Positions 51,842 through 60,928 of a DNA stretch of 64,000 bases are shown piece after piece. Position numbers and translations under genes: made by a program. Source of the DNA: an uncultured Latescibacterota bacterium (GTDB lineage: Bacteria > Latescibacterota > UBA2968 > UBA8231); the NCBI GenBank assembly GCA_958295495.1, contig OY282352.1, positions 2,728,001 to 2,792,000 on the forward strand, written 5' to 3'. The notes beneath the pieces were generated by a model that did no database searches, had not been told where the DNA came from, and worked only from the letters and a program-made list of their open reading frames with translations. The stretch's first letter is position 1. Each line of letters starts with the position of its first letter.

Positions 51842-53032
51842 TTAATCGGCTCTAGCGGCGGGTTTTTTGCCGCGCTGTCTTTGCCTGCCCCGATTGCGTC
51901 CGCGTTTGGCGCGGATGTCGTCCAAGTTGGGCGCAGTGCCTTCCCAATGCGCGTGGATGCGGTTGGCGTTGAGCAGGTGCTTGAGGTCGCGGAGGTCGCG
52001 GTCGCCGACCAAGGTCAGGGCCTTGCCCGCCCGGCCCATGCGCCCGGCCCGGCCCGTGCGGTGGGTGTAGATTTCGGCGTTAAAGGGAAAGTCGTAGTTG
52101 ATGACGTGGGTGACGTGCGAAAAATCGAGACCGCGCCCGGCCACATCCGTGGCGACCATAAAGCGGATCTTCCGCTGGCGGAAGCGGCGGAAGATGGAGG
52201 TGCGCCGATCTTGGTCCAGCCCGCCGTGGATGATGTCAACCGAGCGGATGTGCCTTTGTAGGTCGCGGAACAAGTCGGATGCTTTGTCGCGCGAGTTGCA
52301 GAAGATGATGCCCTGCTGGATCTCGTGGTCCTCGATGTAGTTGACGAGCGCGTCACAGCGGCGGCGGGAGACGTGGAGGAAGTGATGGGCGAGCGATTGG
52401 GGTGCCCGCTGGTGGCGGTTGAGATGGATGCGCTCGGGCGACTTGAGGTATTTTTGGGTCAGCCGCTCTATCTCCGAGGGCATGGTAGCAGAAAAAAGCA
52501 GGGTTTGGTATTCCTGCATGATGCAGGACATGATAAAGTCCACATCTTCGATAAATCCCATCTTGAGCATCTCGTCAGCCTCGTCGAGGACCACGGTTTT
52601 AACCTCGGTTAAGTCGAGGCTGTGGTTCCATATAAAGTCGATGAGGCGGCCGGGCGTGGCCACGAGCACGTGGACGCCGTGGTTGATCTTGGCCTTTTGG
52701 ATGTCCATGTCAAAGCCGCCGTAGATGGCAAACGGCACCACGTCTGAGTACTTGGCGATCTCGTCCACCTCTTGGACGTATTGGAGTGCCAACTCGCGGG
52801 TGGGGACCAAGATGAGGGCTTGAATGGCGTTGAGCGATTCGTCTGTGGCTTGGATTAGGGGAATGGCGCAGGCGCCGGTCTTGCCCGAACCGGTTTCAGC
52901 CAAGCCCATGACGTCTTTGCCGGCGATAATGTGGGGAATGGTTTGTTCTTGGATGGGCGTCATGTCCTCGTAGCCCATCTCGTTGAGTGCTCTGAGGATG
53001 TAGGGGGCTAGGTCGAGCTCGGTAAACTGCAT
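51842..53032 (-). CDS. DEAD-box RNA helicase
   Basis: This 396-aa ATP-dependent RNA helicase. Q motif (YEDMTPIQEQTIP), motif I AETGSGKT, PTRELA, motif II VLDEADE, motif III SATMP and motif VI HRTGRAGRMG are all present. The C-terminal ~30 residues are strongly basic (RGRNRGRQRQRGKK) for RNA binding. It belongs to the RhlE/CshA-like group involved in ribosome assembly or mRNA decay. Single gene, convergent with the TOMM operon. Confidence 0.92.
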   Translation of the reverse strand: MQFTELDLAPYILRALNEMGYEDMTPIQEQTIPHIIAGKDVMGLAETGSGKTGACAIPLIQATDESLNAIQALILVPTRELALQYVQEVDEIAKYSDVVPFAIYGGFDMDIQKAKINHGVHVLVATPGRLIDFIWNHSLDLTEVKTVVLDEADEMLKMGFIEDVDFIMSCIMQEYQTLLFSATMPSEIERLTQKYLKSPERIHLNRHQRAPQSLAHHFLHVSRRRCDALVNYIEDHEIQQGIIFCNSRDKASDLFRDLQRHIRSVDIIHGGLDQDRRTSIFRRFRQRKIRFMVATDVAGRGLDFSHVTHVINYDFPFNAEIYTHRTGRAGRMGRAGKALTLVGDRDLRDLKHLLNANRIHAHWEGTAPNLDDIRAKRGRNRGRQRQRGKKPAARAD

Positions 53033-53205
53033 AAATCCTGTCTATTGGGTTGAACGAGGGGTAATGCGTGCGGCGGGATGCCAGCGAATGTGCGTTACTT
53101 GTTATAAGTTATAAACTTAGGCAAAAAAGCTAAATGTGCAATAGCCCGCGTTGCGCGGGAGCGGCTGGGGCTTACTTTGTAACCCAAAAGACGAGGAGAT
53201 AAAAG

Positions 53206-54681
53206 ATGACAGACGTGCGAGTGCGCATCGCACCTTCGCCGACCGGCCCCGTGCACGTAGGGACCGCGTACCAAGCGCTGTTCGACTGGGTATGGGCGCG
53301 GCAAAACGAAGGGCAGTTTGTACTGCGCATTGAGGACACCGACCAAGCGCGGTCGCACGAGAAGTACGAAGAGCAGCTCGTGCAGTCGCTGCGGTGGCTG
53401 GGGTTGGCGTGGGACGAGGGTCCCGATGTGGGCGGCCCCTACGGCCCGTATCGGCAGAGCGAGCGCTTGTCCATCTACGCGGAGCACGCCGCGAAGTTGG
53501 TGGCCAGTGGGCACGCCTATCCCTGCTTTTGCACGAGCGAGCGGCTGGCCGCGCTGCGGGCGGAGCAGCAGGAGCGCAGGGAGCGTGTCGGCTACGATGG
53601 ACATTGCCGGGGGCTGGCTGCCAGCGAGGTCGAAGCCAAGATGCAGGCGGGATGTGCGCACGTGATTCGGCTGGAGATGCCGAAGGAGGGAGCATGTATA
53701 GTCGAGGACATGCTCCGGGGGCCAATTTCCCTGCAGTGGGGGCATATAGACGACCAAGTGCTGGTCAAGTCCGACGGCTTTCCGACCTACCACTTGGCCG
53801 TGGTGGTGGACGATCACTTGATGCGGATCAGTCACGTGATTCGGGGGGAGGAATGGATTACCTCCACGCCCAAGCACCTCATGCTCTACGAGGCTTTTGG
53901 CTGGCCGCGGCCGACGTACATGCACCTGCCGTTGCTGCTCAATCCCGACGGCTCCAAGATGTCGAAGCGGCGGAATCCGACCTCGGTGGAGTACTATCGC
54001 CGCGCCGGCTATGTGCCGCAGGCCCTGCTCAACTACTTGGCGCTGATGGCCCATCCGCCGATTGGGGAAGAAAAGTTCACCTTGGAGCAATTAACAGAGC
54101 ATTTCGACCCGGCGAAGATCAACTTGGGCGGATCCATCTTTGACATAGACAAGCTGGGCTGGCTCAACGGACGCTATTTGCGCGAGGATCGGACACCAGA
54201 AGCCCTGTTGGCGGAGCTAAAGGGCTGGCTGCTCAACGACGAATACGTGGGGCAGATGCTGCCGTTTATGCGGCAGCGGCTAGAGACGCTGGGGGATTTT
54301 GTGCCGCGCGTGGCGTTCTTCTTCGCCCGGCAGGTGGAGCCAAAGGCCGAGGATTTGGTCCCGAAAAAGCGGGAGGCCGCCGAGGTGGCGCGGATGTTGC
54401 AAACAGTGGTGTGGGCCTTGGACGAGGTGGTGGAGTGGGACAAAGACGGCGTGGCCGAGGCCGTGCGCCGGGTGGCCGCGCATTGGGCGTGGCCGGTCCG
54501 CGCCGTGACCGTACCGCTCATTGTCGCGCTGACTGGCGAGCGGGTGGGGCCGCCGCTGTTTGAATCCGCCGCGCTCTTGGGGCCAGAATTGACGCGGATG
54601 CGGCTGTTGGACGCCATGAAGGCGTTGGGTGGGCTGTCTAAGAAACAGGCGAGCCGGCTGGAGAAGGATTGGAGGCGGTGA
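53206..54681 (+). CDS. gltX: Glutamyl-tRNA synthetase
   Basis: This 491-aa class I synthetase charges tRNA-Glu (and possibly tRNA-Gln in organisms with GatCAB). The HIGH-type motif is HVGT (17-20, in PSPTGPVHVGTA), and KMSKR is at 251-255. The C-terminal helical anticodon-binding domain is complete. GAGGAG lies before ATG 53206. The preceding gap carries an A+T-rich palindrome AAGTT-ATA-AACTT (53108-53120), likely part of promoters for gltX and the divergent helicase. Confidence 0.93.
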   Translation: MTDVRVRIAPSPTGPVHVGTAYQALFDWVWARQNEGQFVLRIEDTDQARSHEKYEEQLVQSLRWLGLAWDEGPDVGGPYGPYRQSERLSIYAEHAAKLVASGHAYPCFCTSERLAALRAEQQERRERVGYDGHCRGLAASEVEAKMQAGCAHVIRLEMPKEGACIVEDMLRGPISLQWGHIDDQVLVKSDGFPTYHLAVVVDDHLMRISHVIRGEEWITSTPKHLMLYEAFGWPRPTYMHLPLLLNPDGSKMSKRRNPTSVEYYRRAGYVPQALLNYLALMAHPPIGEEKFTLEQLTEHFDPAKINLGGSIFDIDKLGWLNGRYLREDRTPEALLAELKGWLLNDEYVGQMLPFMRQRLETLGDFVPRVAFFFARQVEPKAEDLVPKKREAAEVARMLQTVVWALDEVVEWDKDGVAEAVRRVAAHWAWPVRAVTVPLIVALTGERVGPPLFESAALLGPELTRMRLLDAMKALGGLSKKQASRLEKDWRR

Positions 54682-54738
54682 AATTGAGGTCGTCTGGGCG
54701 ATCCGGCGAATTCCGCCCGTGCCGCTTGCGCCCCCCGC

Positions 54739-56280
54739 TCAATGGTGTGGATTCTGCGGCCCATCGCGCAGCCGCTTGAAGTGCGCGAGGGCCTGCACAG
54801 CGCGCAGGGAGTCGCCGAGCGTCCGGTAGGCCAAGGCCAAGCCGTAATGGGCGCGGGCATAGCTCGAGTCCGCCGCTAGAACCGCGCGAAAGTGGCCAAT
54901 CGCCTCCTCGGCCGCTCCGGTACGCAGCGCCACCCCCCCGAGGCCGTGGTAGGCGTCCGCGTACCCTGCCCGGTGATCGAGCGCCGCAGTGAATGCCTTG
55001 CGGGCTTGAGCTAGTTCCCCCTTTGCAAAATGAGCGTTGCCGAGATTGTACCAAGCGAGGGCGTACCCTTCGTCCAGTGCCAGCGCTTGGCGGAAGGCGG
55101 CGATGGCCTCGTCCAAGCGGTCGAGGCGAGCGTAGGCATTGCCCAGATTGTGCCAGGCCGGCGCATGGGCGGGGTTGATCGTCAGCGCGCGCTGGAAGGC
55201 CGCGGCCGCTTCGCTTGCTACGCCTAGTCTCGCATAGATCCGGCCCAGTTCAAAGAGCGCCATAGCATCGTGCGGATTGCCGTCCAGTACTGTTTTCCAC
55301 CGGAGAATGTCCCCAGAGTACGCGTCAATGCGGTTGAAGGCGCGTAGGGCCTCCTCGCTCGCCGCGGCCTTACCCTGTTTCTGGTAGGTCTGGGATAGGT
55401 TGTAATAGGCTTGTGGGGAGAGCATATCGAGGCGAATGGCGCGGCGCAGGGCTTGGGCCGCCGGCTCGTATTGCCCCAGCTTGGTGCGGGCTACCCCGAG
55501 CCAGTTAAATGCCGCCGCGGCCATCGAATCCGCGGCAATGGCCGCCTCAAAGCTCGCCGCGGCCTCCTCGTACCTCCCTAGGCGGAGGTGTGCCCGCCCC
55601 AGGCCGATCCGGGGGACGACCGCCGTTGGTTGCAAATGTACGGCCTGCGCGAGGAGTGCGGCGGCCTTTTCGCACTGCCCCAGCTTGAGGCAGTACACAT
55701 CGCCCAGCGCGGTGTACGCCAAGATGTATTTAGAATCGCTGGCAATGGCCTGTTCCAGTGCCAGCGCCGCCTCTTGATATGCACCTTCTTGGCCGAAGGC
55801 CGCGCCGATATTGTAGTGCGAGGGGGCGTGGTCCGGCTCGCTTAAAAGTGCCTGCTGGTAGGCTTGGCGGGCTTCCGCAAAGCGCCGCTGCCGCAGATAG
55901 ACGGCCCCCAGCCCTCGGTGCGCGTCCGCACAATCGGCACATCCCTGCGCGGCCCTTTGGTATGTTTCTGCGGCTCGATCTAATTGGCCTCTCTTAAACA
56001 GGATGTTGCCGAGCCCCACCTGCGCTCCGGCGTGGGTGGAGTCCAGCGCCTGGGCTTGGCGAAAGGACTGGAGAGCCTCGGAGTAGCGCGACTGTTCGTG
56101 GTACACCCGGCCGAGCTCGTAATGCGCCCCGGCGTCCGTTGGCTTTTCCGCGATCTGGCGCTGATAGCGGACCTCGCGCTCGCCTAGGCTTTCCTCGGCG
56201 GGCGCACATCCGCAGAGCAGGGCTAGCAGGCCGGCAACGGCCCAGCGGCGCGCTCTGGTCCTTTTCCACTGGTTGCTCAT
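54739..56280 (-). CDS. TPR-repeat lipoprotein
   Basis: This 513-aa protein has a lipoprotein signal (LCGC, Cys25) and is almost entirely tetratricopeptide repeats, roughly a dozen of 34 residues, e.g. AWHNLGNAYARLDRLDEAI. It is a periplasmic or outer-membrane scaffold. It begins two bases after the stop of the FG-GAP/ASPIC-UnbV gene and is cotranscribed with it. Many genomes pair such TPR proteins with CRTAC-like propellers, so a shared complex is likely. Confidence 0.85.
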   Translation of the reverse strand: MSNQWKRTRARRWAVAGLLALLCGCAPAEESLGEREVRYQRQIAEKPTDAGAHYELGRVYHEQSRYSEALQSFRQAQALDSTHAGAQVGLGNILFKRGQLDRAAETYQRAAQGCADCADAHRGLGAVYLRQRRFAEARQAYQQALLSEPDHAPSHYNIGAAFGQEGAYQEAALALEQAIASDSKYILAYTALGDVYCLKLGQCEKAAALLAQAVHLQPTAVVPRIGLGRAHLRLGRYEEAAASFEAAIAADSMAAAAFNWLGVARTKLGQYEPAAQALRRAIRLDMLSPQAYYNLSQTYQKQGKAAASEEALRAFNRIDAYSGDILRWKTVLDGNPHDAMALFELGRIYARLGVASEAAAAFQRALTINPAHAPAWHNLGNAYARLDRLDEAIAAFRQALALDEGYALAWYNLGNAHFAKGELAQARKAFTAALDHRAGYADAYHGLGGVALRTGAAEEAIGHFRAVLAADSSYARAHYGLALAYRTLGDSLRAVQALAHFKRLRDGPQNPHH

Positions 56281-56282
56281 GC

Positions 56283-57920
56283 TCAGCCGGAGGAGGGAGG
56301 TTCTTCCACTTGGTGAATCTGGTCAATGGGCACTTGTACGAGCGTCTGTACGACCCCGCTGGGCCAGCGGATCTGGACGCGCTCCACCCGTTCCCGCTGG
56401 CCCAAGCCGAAGTACACCCGCAGATCGTTTTGCGAAAGATAGCTGCTGCCGCTGCGCACCTCCTCGACCTGCACCAAATCGCCGCTTACCACCCGGATCA
56501 CCGCCCCGATCCCGTCTCGGTTGCTGACCCGGCCTACGGTCTTGAACGCGATCCAGTGGTTGCGCTGGCCGCGGTCGTTGCGCAGCAAAAACGCCCGTTG
56601 GTTGTTGTTGGAGACAAAGGCGTCCAAGTCGCCGTCGTTGTCGTAGTCGGCAAAGGCCGCGCCCCGGCCGACTCCGCGCAGGGCCGTAGCCGGCACCAGC
56701 GCAAACCGCCCGGCCCCGTCGTTGGCAAAGAGTTGGTCCGACTGCGGATAGGACGCGGCTTGGTCGAACGCCTGTACTTCTGGATGTACGTGACCATTGG
56801 CCAGATAGAGGTCTAGGTCGCCGTCGTTGTCGTAGTCGAAAAAATCCGTGCCAAAAGTCAAGGTCGAAAGCGTAGGCGCACCCAGCCCCGACGGAAAGCT
56901 CAGGTCGGCAAAGGTGCCGTCGCCCTCGTTGCGATAGAGGCGGCAGCTTTCCCACTGGAAGTTGCAGACCACGATATCCAAGTCGCCGTCCCGGTCGCAG
57001 TCGCCAAAGTCCGTGCCCATGCCGGCTTCGGGGCGAGCGCTCTCGCTGAGGGCCACCCCCGCGCTCAATCCCACTTCGGCGAACCGCGCCGCGCCGTCGT
57101 TGCGGAAGAGGAAATTCGCCGTCATGTCGTTGGCCACATACAGGTCCGCGTCGCCGTCGCCGTCGTAGTCTCCGAATACTACGCCCAACTGGCGGCCGGC
57201 TTGGCTGTACACGCCGGCCGGCCGGGTAATATCGGCGAACGTCGCGTTCCCGTCGTTGCGGAAGAGGACGCCGGATTCTCCTTGGTACTGGGTGGGAGCG
57301 CAATAGACCGGGATGGCCCCTTGGCGGCACCCATGCGCTAGGTCAACGGAGACGTTGTTGGCAACATAGAGATCCAGATCGCCGTCGTTGTCGATGTCGG
57401 CAAACGCCGCGCTGGTGCTCAGGCGGGGGTCGCCAACCCCGGCGTCGGCGGTCTGATCGGCAAAGGTGCCATCGCCCTGATTGCGATACAGGACGTTGGG
57501 GCCAAAGTTGGTCACGTACAGATCTACGTGCCCGTCGTTGTCGATGTCCCCGACGCAGGTACCCATGCCATAGCCCGGATGGCCCGTCCTCGTGTGCGCC
57601 GTCTGATCGGCAAAGGTGCCGTCGCCCTCGTTGCGATAGAGCGCATTGGTGGGGACGCCCTCGGCGACAAAACCCGGCAGCGGCGCGCTGTTGACCGCAT
57701 AGAGGTCTTGGTCGCCGTCGCCATCGTAGTCGAGGAAGGCCGCGCCCGACCCATAGGTTTCCACGTAGTAGTAGTGCCCGCTCGCCCCATTCTGATGGTG
57801 GAATTCAATGCCCACCTCCTGCGCCACCTCTACAAACGCCGGTCTGGTCTCCAGATCCGCTGGTCCGCATCCCGCGCTGCCCACGACGAGTAGTGCCCAC
57901 AAAGACAAAACCGCGGCCAT
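56283..57920 (-). CDS. FG-GAP/VCBS propeller lipoprotein with ASPIC/UnbV domain (CRTAC-like)
   Basis: This 545-aa protein has a lipobox (SAGC, Cys18). It carries seven calcium-binding-like DxDxDGDxD loops (DYDGDGDQDLY, DIDNDGHVDLY, DIDNDGDLDLY, DYDGDGDADLY, DCDRDGDLDI, DYDNDGDLDLY, DYDNDGDLDAF), which fits one seven-bladed propeller. The last ~90 residues (NHWIAFKTVGRVSNRDGIGA, QVEEVRSGSSYLSQND, RVQIRWPSG) are the ASPIC/UnbV domain. Surface adhesion or carbohydrate binding is the usual suggestion; no enzymatic residues are recognised. Confidence 0.9.
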   Translation of the reverse strand: MAAVLSLWALLVVGSAGCGPADLETRPAFVEVAQEVGIEFHHQNGASGHYYYVETYGSGAAFLDYDGDGDQDLYAVNSAPLPGFVAEGVPTNALYRNEGDGTFADQTAHTRTGHPGYGMGTCVGDIDNDGHVDLYVTNFGPNVLYRNQGDGTFADQTADAGVGDPRLSTSAAFADIDNDGDLDLYVANNVSVDLAHGCRQGAIPVYCAPTQYQGESGVLFRNDGNATFADITRPAGVYSQAGRQLGVVFGDYDGDGDADLYVANDMTANFLFRNDGAARFAEVGLSAGVALSESARPEAGMGTDFGDCDRDGDLDIVVCNFQWESCRLYRNEGDGTFADLSFPSGLGAPTLSTLTFGTDFFDYDNDGDLDLYLANGHVHPEVQAFDQAASYPQSDQLFANDGAGRFALVPATALRGVGRGAAFADYDNDGDLDAFVSNNNQRAFLLRNDRGQRNHWIAFKTVGRVSNRDGIGAVIRVVSGDLVQVEEVRSGSSYLSQNDLRVYFGLGQRERVERVQIRWPSGVVQTLVQVPIDQIHQVEEPPSSG

Positions 57921-57971
57921 GAGCTAGTAGGAGGCCGCGGAGTTGAAATGAGCGTGGGTTGCCGTCATGGG

Positions 57972-59642
57972 CTAGTGAGGGCTGGCGTCTAAAGCGTCCA
58001 ACTGCTCTTCAAACACCATAACCTTAGCGGCGTACTGATCCCTGAGCCGGGTGAACAAGGAGTCGAAGAGGACCTTTTCTTGCTGCTTCTGCACCCACCA
58101 CCGCGCTCGCGAAGCCGCCTGTGCAAAGGGCGTGGGACGGGGGGGAATGCGCTCTTGCACCTCGAAGATCGAATAGCCCTCGTCGAGAGCCACCGGGCCG
58201 GTCAGCACCCCCACTGGCGCGGCGACCACCGAGTCGTAGAGGGCACCGAAAACCCGCCGCTCGGAGGGGTGATTGTGGATGTGGTATTGCCCGCCCTCGG
58301 CATCCGTGCGGAGCGTGTGGTGGGCGGCCAGCGCTTCTAGGCGTTTGCCAGCGCGGATCCGCTGTAAGAGCTGTTCCGCCTCGGCCCGGGTCGCCACCAG
58401 CACCTCCGCCACCCGAATCTCTTCCAGTTCCATGAACATTTGCGGATGGTCGTCGTAGTACTGGCGGACCATGGTGCTATCCACTTCGACCCGTTGCACG
58501 ACGTCCTCTCTGCGGAGGGCTTCGAGCAGCAGCGATTTCTTCTTTTCCTGCAACCAAGCAGCTATGGTCGAATCTTGGTCCAAGCCTTCCTGCAACGCCG
58601 CTTGATAGACGAGGGTCCGCGGCAAGAGATCCCGGTGGACGAACTGGGCAATCCCGCTGCTGTCGAAGGAGACCGAGCGGATAAACCAATAGGCGTTATA
58701 GGTTTCGGCGAAATCTCGCAGCGTTACCTGCCCGCCCTTGAAGCGGCAGAGGATCACTTCCTGCTCTTCGGGACCCAGCAGCATACCTTGGCCATCGGAT
58801 TCGGCCATCCTATTGACCAGCAAGCGGATCGCCTCCCCGTCCAGCCGTGCGTTTAGTCGGTCTTTGAGCTGGGCGGTCAGTTCCTCCCAGCGGGCGCGAA
58901 ACTCCTTCCAGTAGTGTTCTCGCAAGAAGGCCGCTCGGTAGTGTTCAGGTGCCGGACCTTCGGACAGCACCTTGAAAATCTCGTAGTGTTCCCCCACGAG
59001 TAAGGGCTGGCTCAAGTCCCCAACCTGTAGGTCGAATACCTGCTCCCCCACTTCTAAGGGCAGGCCCATCTCCTCCAAGTTGCCGCGCCCGTACCAAGCA
59101 TCGAGCACCCCGCCGTGGGTGGCTGTCGGCGCAATGGAACGCCCGCGAGCCACCTCGGCAAAATCTCGTCCCTGCTCTAGGTCGCGCATGGCCTTTTGGG
59201 CTTCTGCTGCGCTAGTGGTGCGGATATGGGCCAAGCGCAACATTCGATTCCACTTGCTCGTCGCAAAACCCTGCCGCATGCCTTCCACTGCGAGATCTAC
59301 ATCCGCGAGGATGGTCCGCACGGCGTACTCGTCAACCAGTTTCTTGCGCCGTTCCCGCTCCCATTGGCGCACGAACTCCACGGTCTGATCCAGCCGCCGC
59401 TCCCGCGCTTCGAGGAGCATCAGCTTCATGTCGATCATCGTCTGCAAGTAGAAGCGCCACGCCTTGGCCCCCTCTTCGGGGTCGCGGTAGTCGGCGGTGG
59501 ACTCTTCCCGGAACTGGCGCAACGCTGCGAGCGCGATTTCTTCGTCGCCTACCTTGGCGACCGCGTCGCCGCTTGCCTTGGGTTCACAGCCGCCCCACCA
59601 CAGGGCCGCGAGAGCGGCTCCCACAACGGCCCGAGCGAGCAT
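57972..59642 (-). CDS. Parvulin-type peptidyl-prolyl isomerase lipoprotein (SurA/PpiC-like)
   Basis: This 556-aa protein has a lipobox (WGGC, Cys19). A SurA_N-like helical part starts VAKVGDEEIALAAL, and two rotamase-like regions follow: residues ~130-245 (LAHIRTTSAAEAQKAMRDLEQG, DFAEVAR, GEQVFDLQVGDLSQPL) and ~405-520 (EIRVAEVLVATRAEAEQLLQRI, GPVALDEGYSIFEVQE). It should assist folding of exported or outer-membrane proteins and lies among secreted-protein genes that may be its clients. It abuts the unknown lipoprotein gene upstream by a single base. Confidence 0.82.
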   Translation of the reverse strand: MLARAVVGAALAALWWGGCEPKASGDAVAKVGDEEIALAALRQFREESTADYRDPEEGAKAWRFYLQTMIDMKLMLLEARERRLDQTVEFVRQWERERRKKLVDEYAVRTILADVDLAVEGMRQGFATSKWNRMLRLAHIRTTSAAEAQKAMRDLEQGRDFAEVARGRSIAPTATHGGVLDAWYGRGNLEEMGLPLEVGEQVFDLQVGDLSQPLLVGEHYEIFKVLSEGPAPEHYRAAFLREHYWKEFRARWEELTAQLKDRLNARLDGEAIRLLVNRMAESDGQGMLLGPEEQEVILCRFKGGQVTLRDFAETYNAYWFIRSVSFDSSGIAQFVHRDLLPRTLVYQAALQEGLDQDSTIAAWLQEKKKSLLLEALRREDVVQRVEVDSTMVRQYYDDHPQMFMELEEIRVAEVLVATRAEAEQLLQRIRAGKRLEALAAHHTLRTDAEGGQYHIHNHPSERRVFGALYDSVVAAPVGVLTGPVALDEGYSIFEVQERIPPRPTPFAQAASRARWWVQKQQEKVLFDSLFTRLRDQYAAKVMVFEEQLDALDASPH

Positions 59643-60416
59643 TTAGAGTTCCTCGGCGCGGCGGTGCTTGGCCAAGTACACTTCGCGCGTAAATGGGTAG
59701 GCGATGTCTATGGTCTCCACCGGCTGATCTCGGTAGTCGAAGCGCAGCACCATCTCCGCGATCCGCACTTCAAACGCTTCGACATCGTTGGCCAGCGGGG
59801 CGAAGGCGATGAAACCTTCTCGCTCTTGGCCGCTGAAGATCATCTCGTCTTCTGGATACAAGGTGCGGAGCAGCAGGTCGCGCCGCTCGCGGAAGGGGAG
59901 GAAGGTATTGCCCGCATAGCCTATGGCATAAGGGGCGAAGTACTCGTCTAGTGCCAGCCGGGTAAAGGCTTGGTAGCGCCGGCCATTGGCGCTGGCGATC
60001 TCTATGGCGTAGGGATTGAGCCACACCTTGGGGTACGCGTAGTTTTTGACCTTGAGCAGAAAGACTGTAAAGCGGGTGGGATGCTCCTCTTCCCACCTTG
60101 GCTTCCAGTCGCCATAGGTGTAGGGATTGACCGGCGCGAGATAGGGGTTGGGGTTGTGAAAGCCCTCTGGCCGCTGCGAGTGGCTACTTAGCTGCCGGTT
60201 GAGCATGGCCACTGTCAGGGGCAACAAACTCACCTCCAAGCGGTTTTTGACGAAGGTGATGCTGTGGTCGTCGCGGACGACGAGATCCGCCGCTGCCAAA
60301 TTAGTGGCCGGCAAGATGGGGCCGGCAAAGTGGCGGTAGCCGAGTTTGTGCCCGCATCCTCCGGCGAGCAGCGCGGCGCACAGCAGGGCGAATGAGCGAT
60401 GAGACGATATAGGCAT
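59643..60416 (-). CDS. Lipoprotein of unknown function (5' end duplicated downstream of insert)
   Basis: This 257-aa protein has a signal peptide ending in a lipobox (AGGC, Cys21). The mature part is beta-rich with NPYLAPVNPYTYGDW, YPKVWLNPYAIEI and IAFAPLANDVEAFEV; no named domain is recognised. The gene's signal-peptide segment (60301-60398) is repeated at 61821-61918 with three mismatches. The gene's present first six codons differ from those at the other copy, indicating that DNA has been inserted or rearranged at its 5' end. It abuts the parvulin gene. Confidence 0.7.
   Translation of the reverse strand: MPISSHRSFALLCAALLAGGCGHKLGYRHFAGPILPATNLAAADLVVRDDHSITFVKNRLEVSLLPLTVAMLNRQLSSHSQRPEGFHNPNPYLAPVNPYTYGDWKPRWEEEHPTRFTVFLLKVKNYAYPKVWLNPYAIEIASANGRRYQAFTRLALDEYFAPYAIGYAGNTFLPFRERRDLLLRTLYPEDEMIFSGQEREGFIAFAPLANDVEAFEVRIAEMVLRFDYRDQPVETIDIAYPFTREVYLAKHRRAEEL
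60301..60398. repeat. 98-bp direct repeat, copy 1 (inside lipoprotein gene)
   Basis: Aligned by eye to 61821-61918 with 95 of 98 bases identical, offset 1520 bases, same orientation. It encodes the lipoprotein signal and first mature residues. Together the copies bracket the GIY-YIG-like and potassium-channel genes. Confidence 0.92.
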
Positions 60417-60483
60417 GGTTCGGCTTTCTTTGCAAGATGCTGTTTTTTGGCGGGAGGGCGAAGTCGCCGATGGCTCGCAATGA

Positions 60484-60894
60484 CTACCACGGAGAATTCA
60501 CTTCTATGGGCAGGGCTTCTGGATAGCGTTCGCCGACGAGGGGATCCCATTTATCGGCCAAGTACGCTTCGACATTGTCTCGATACCTATCGGACACTCT
60601 TGCCCAAGTTACATAAAGCCCTAGATAATTATACTTCTGTACCTCTGGGTTCTGCCGGTGGTACATTATACGTTCCTCGATATTCCCTTGACCGACGTAT
60701 ACCACCCTAGGCTTTGTACGACTTGTACCCCCGTGCCAAATTATATAGACACCAGAAACATCCTTGTCGAAGTACTCATGATCGAGGTTTACAGCGTTGA
60801 GCGTACACCAGACATCGCCGCGACACCTCTTCCAGTTCAGAGCCATTTGGTGGCTCCACAGTTCGCTTGTACGGGTACTTTGACTATTCATCAT
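60484..60894 (-). CDS. GIY-YIG-nuclease-like protein
   Basis: This 136-aa protein. GVYIIWHGG (48-56) and VVYVGQGNIEER (64-75) correspond to the two strands and the Arg helix of the GIY-YIG fold, with a His (H79) after. A later acidic residue (VEAYLADKWDP) could serve as the metal ligand. The fold occurs in homing endonucleases, UvrC and T5orf172-like proteins; the role here is unknown. Lower GC than the flanking lipoprotein operon. It lies inside the interval bounded by the 98-bp repeat. Confidence 0.68.
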   Translation of the reverse strand: MMNSQSTRTSELWSHQMALNWKRCRGDVWCTLNAVNLDHEYFDKDVSGVYIIWHGGTSRTKPRVVYVGQGNIEERIMYHRQNPEVQKYNYLGLYVTWARVSDRYRDNVEAYLADKWDPLVGERYPEALPIEVNSPW

Positions 60895-60928
60895 CTACTC
60901 CCGAGGGGTATTGTGGCTTGTCAGGGTC

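Noticed and set aside
53147..53161. CCCGCG/CGCGGG hairpin before gltX as a T-box or leader element
   Set aside because: No tRNA-binding specifier loop, T-box sequence or T run; short GC stems are common in this genome.
53095..54090. 331-codon minus-strand open frame opposite gltX
   Set aside because: Shadow of the gltX coding sequence: Arg/Pro/His-rich, no ribosome site, no recognisable domain. Many similar long antisense frames across this GC-rich window were dismissed for the same reason.
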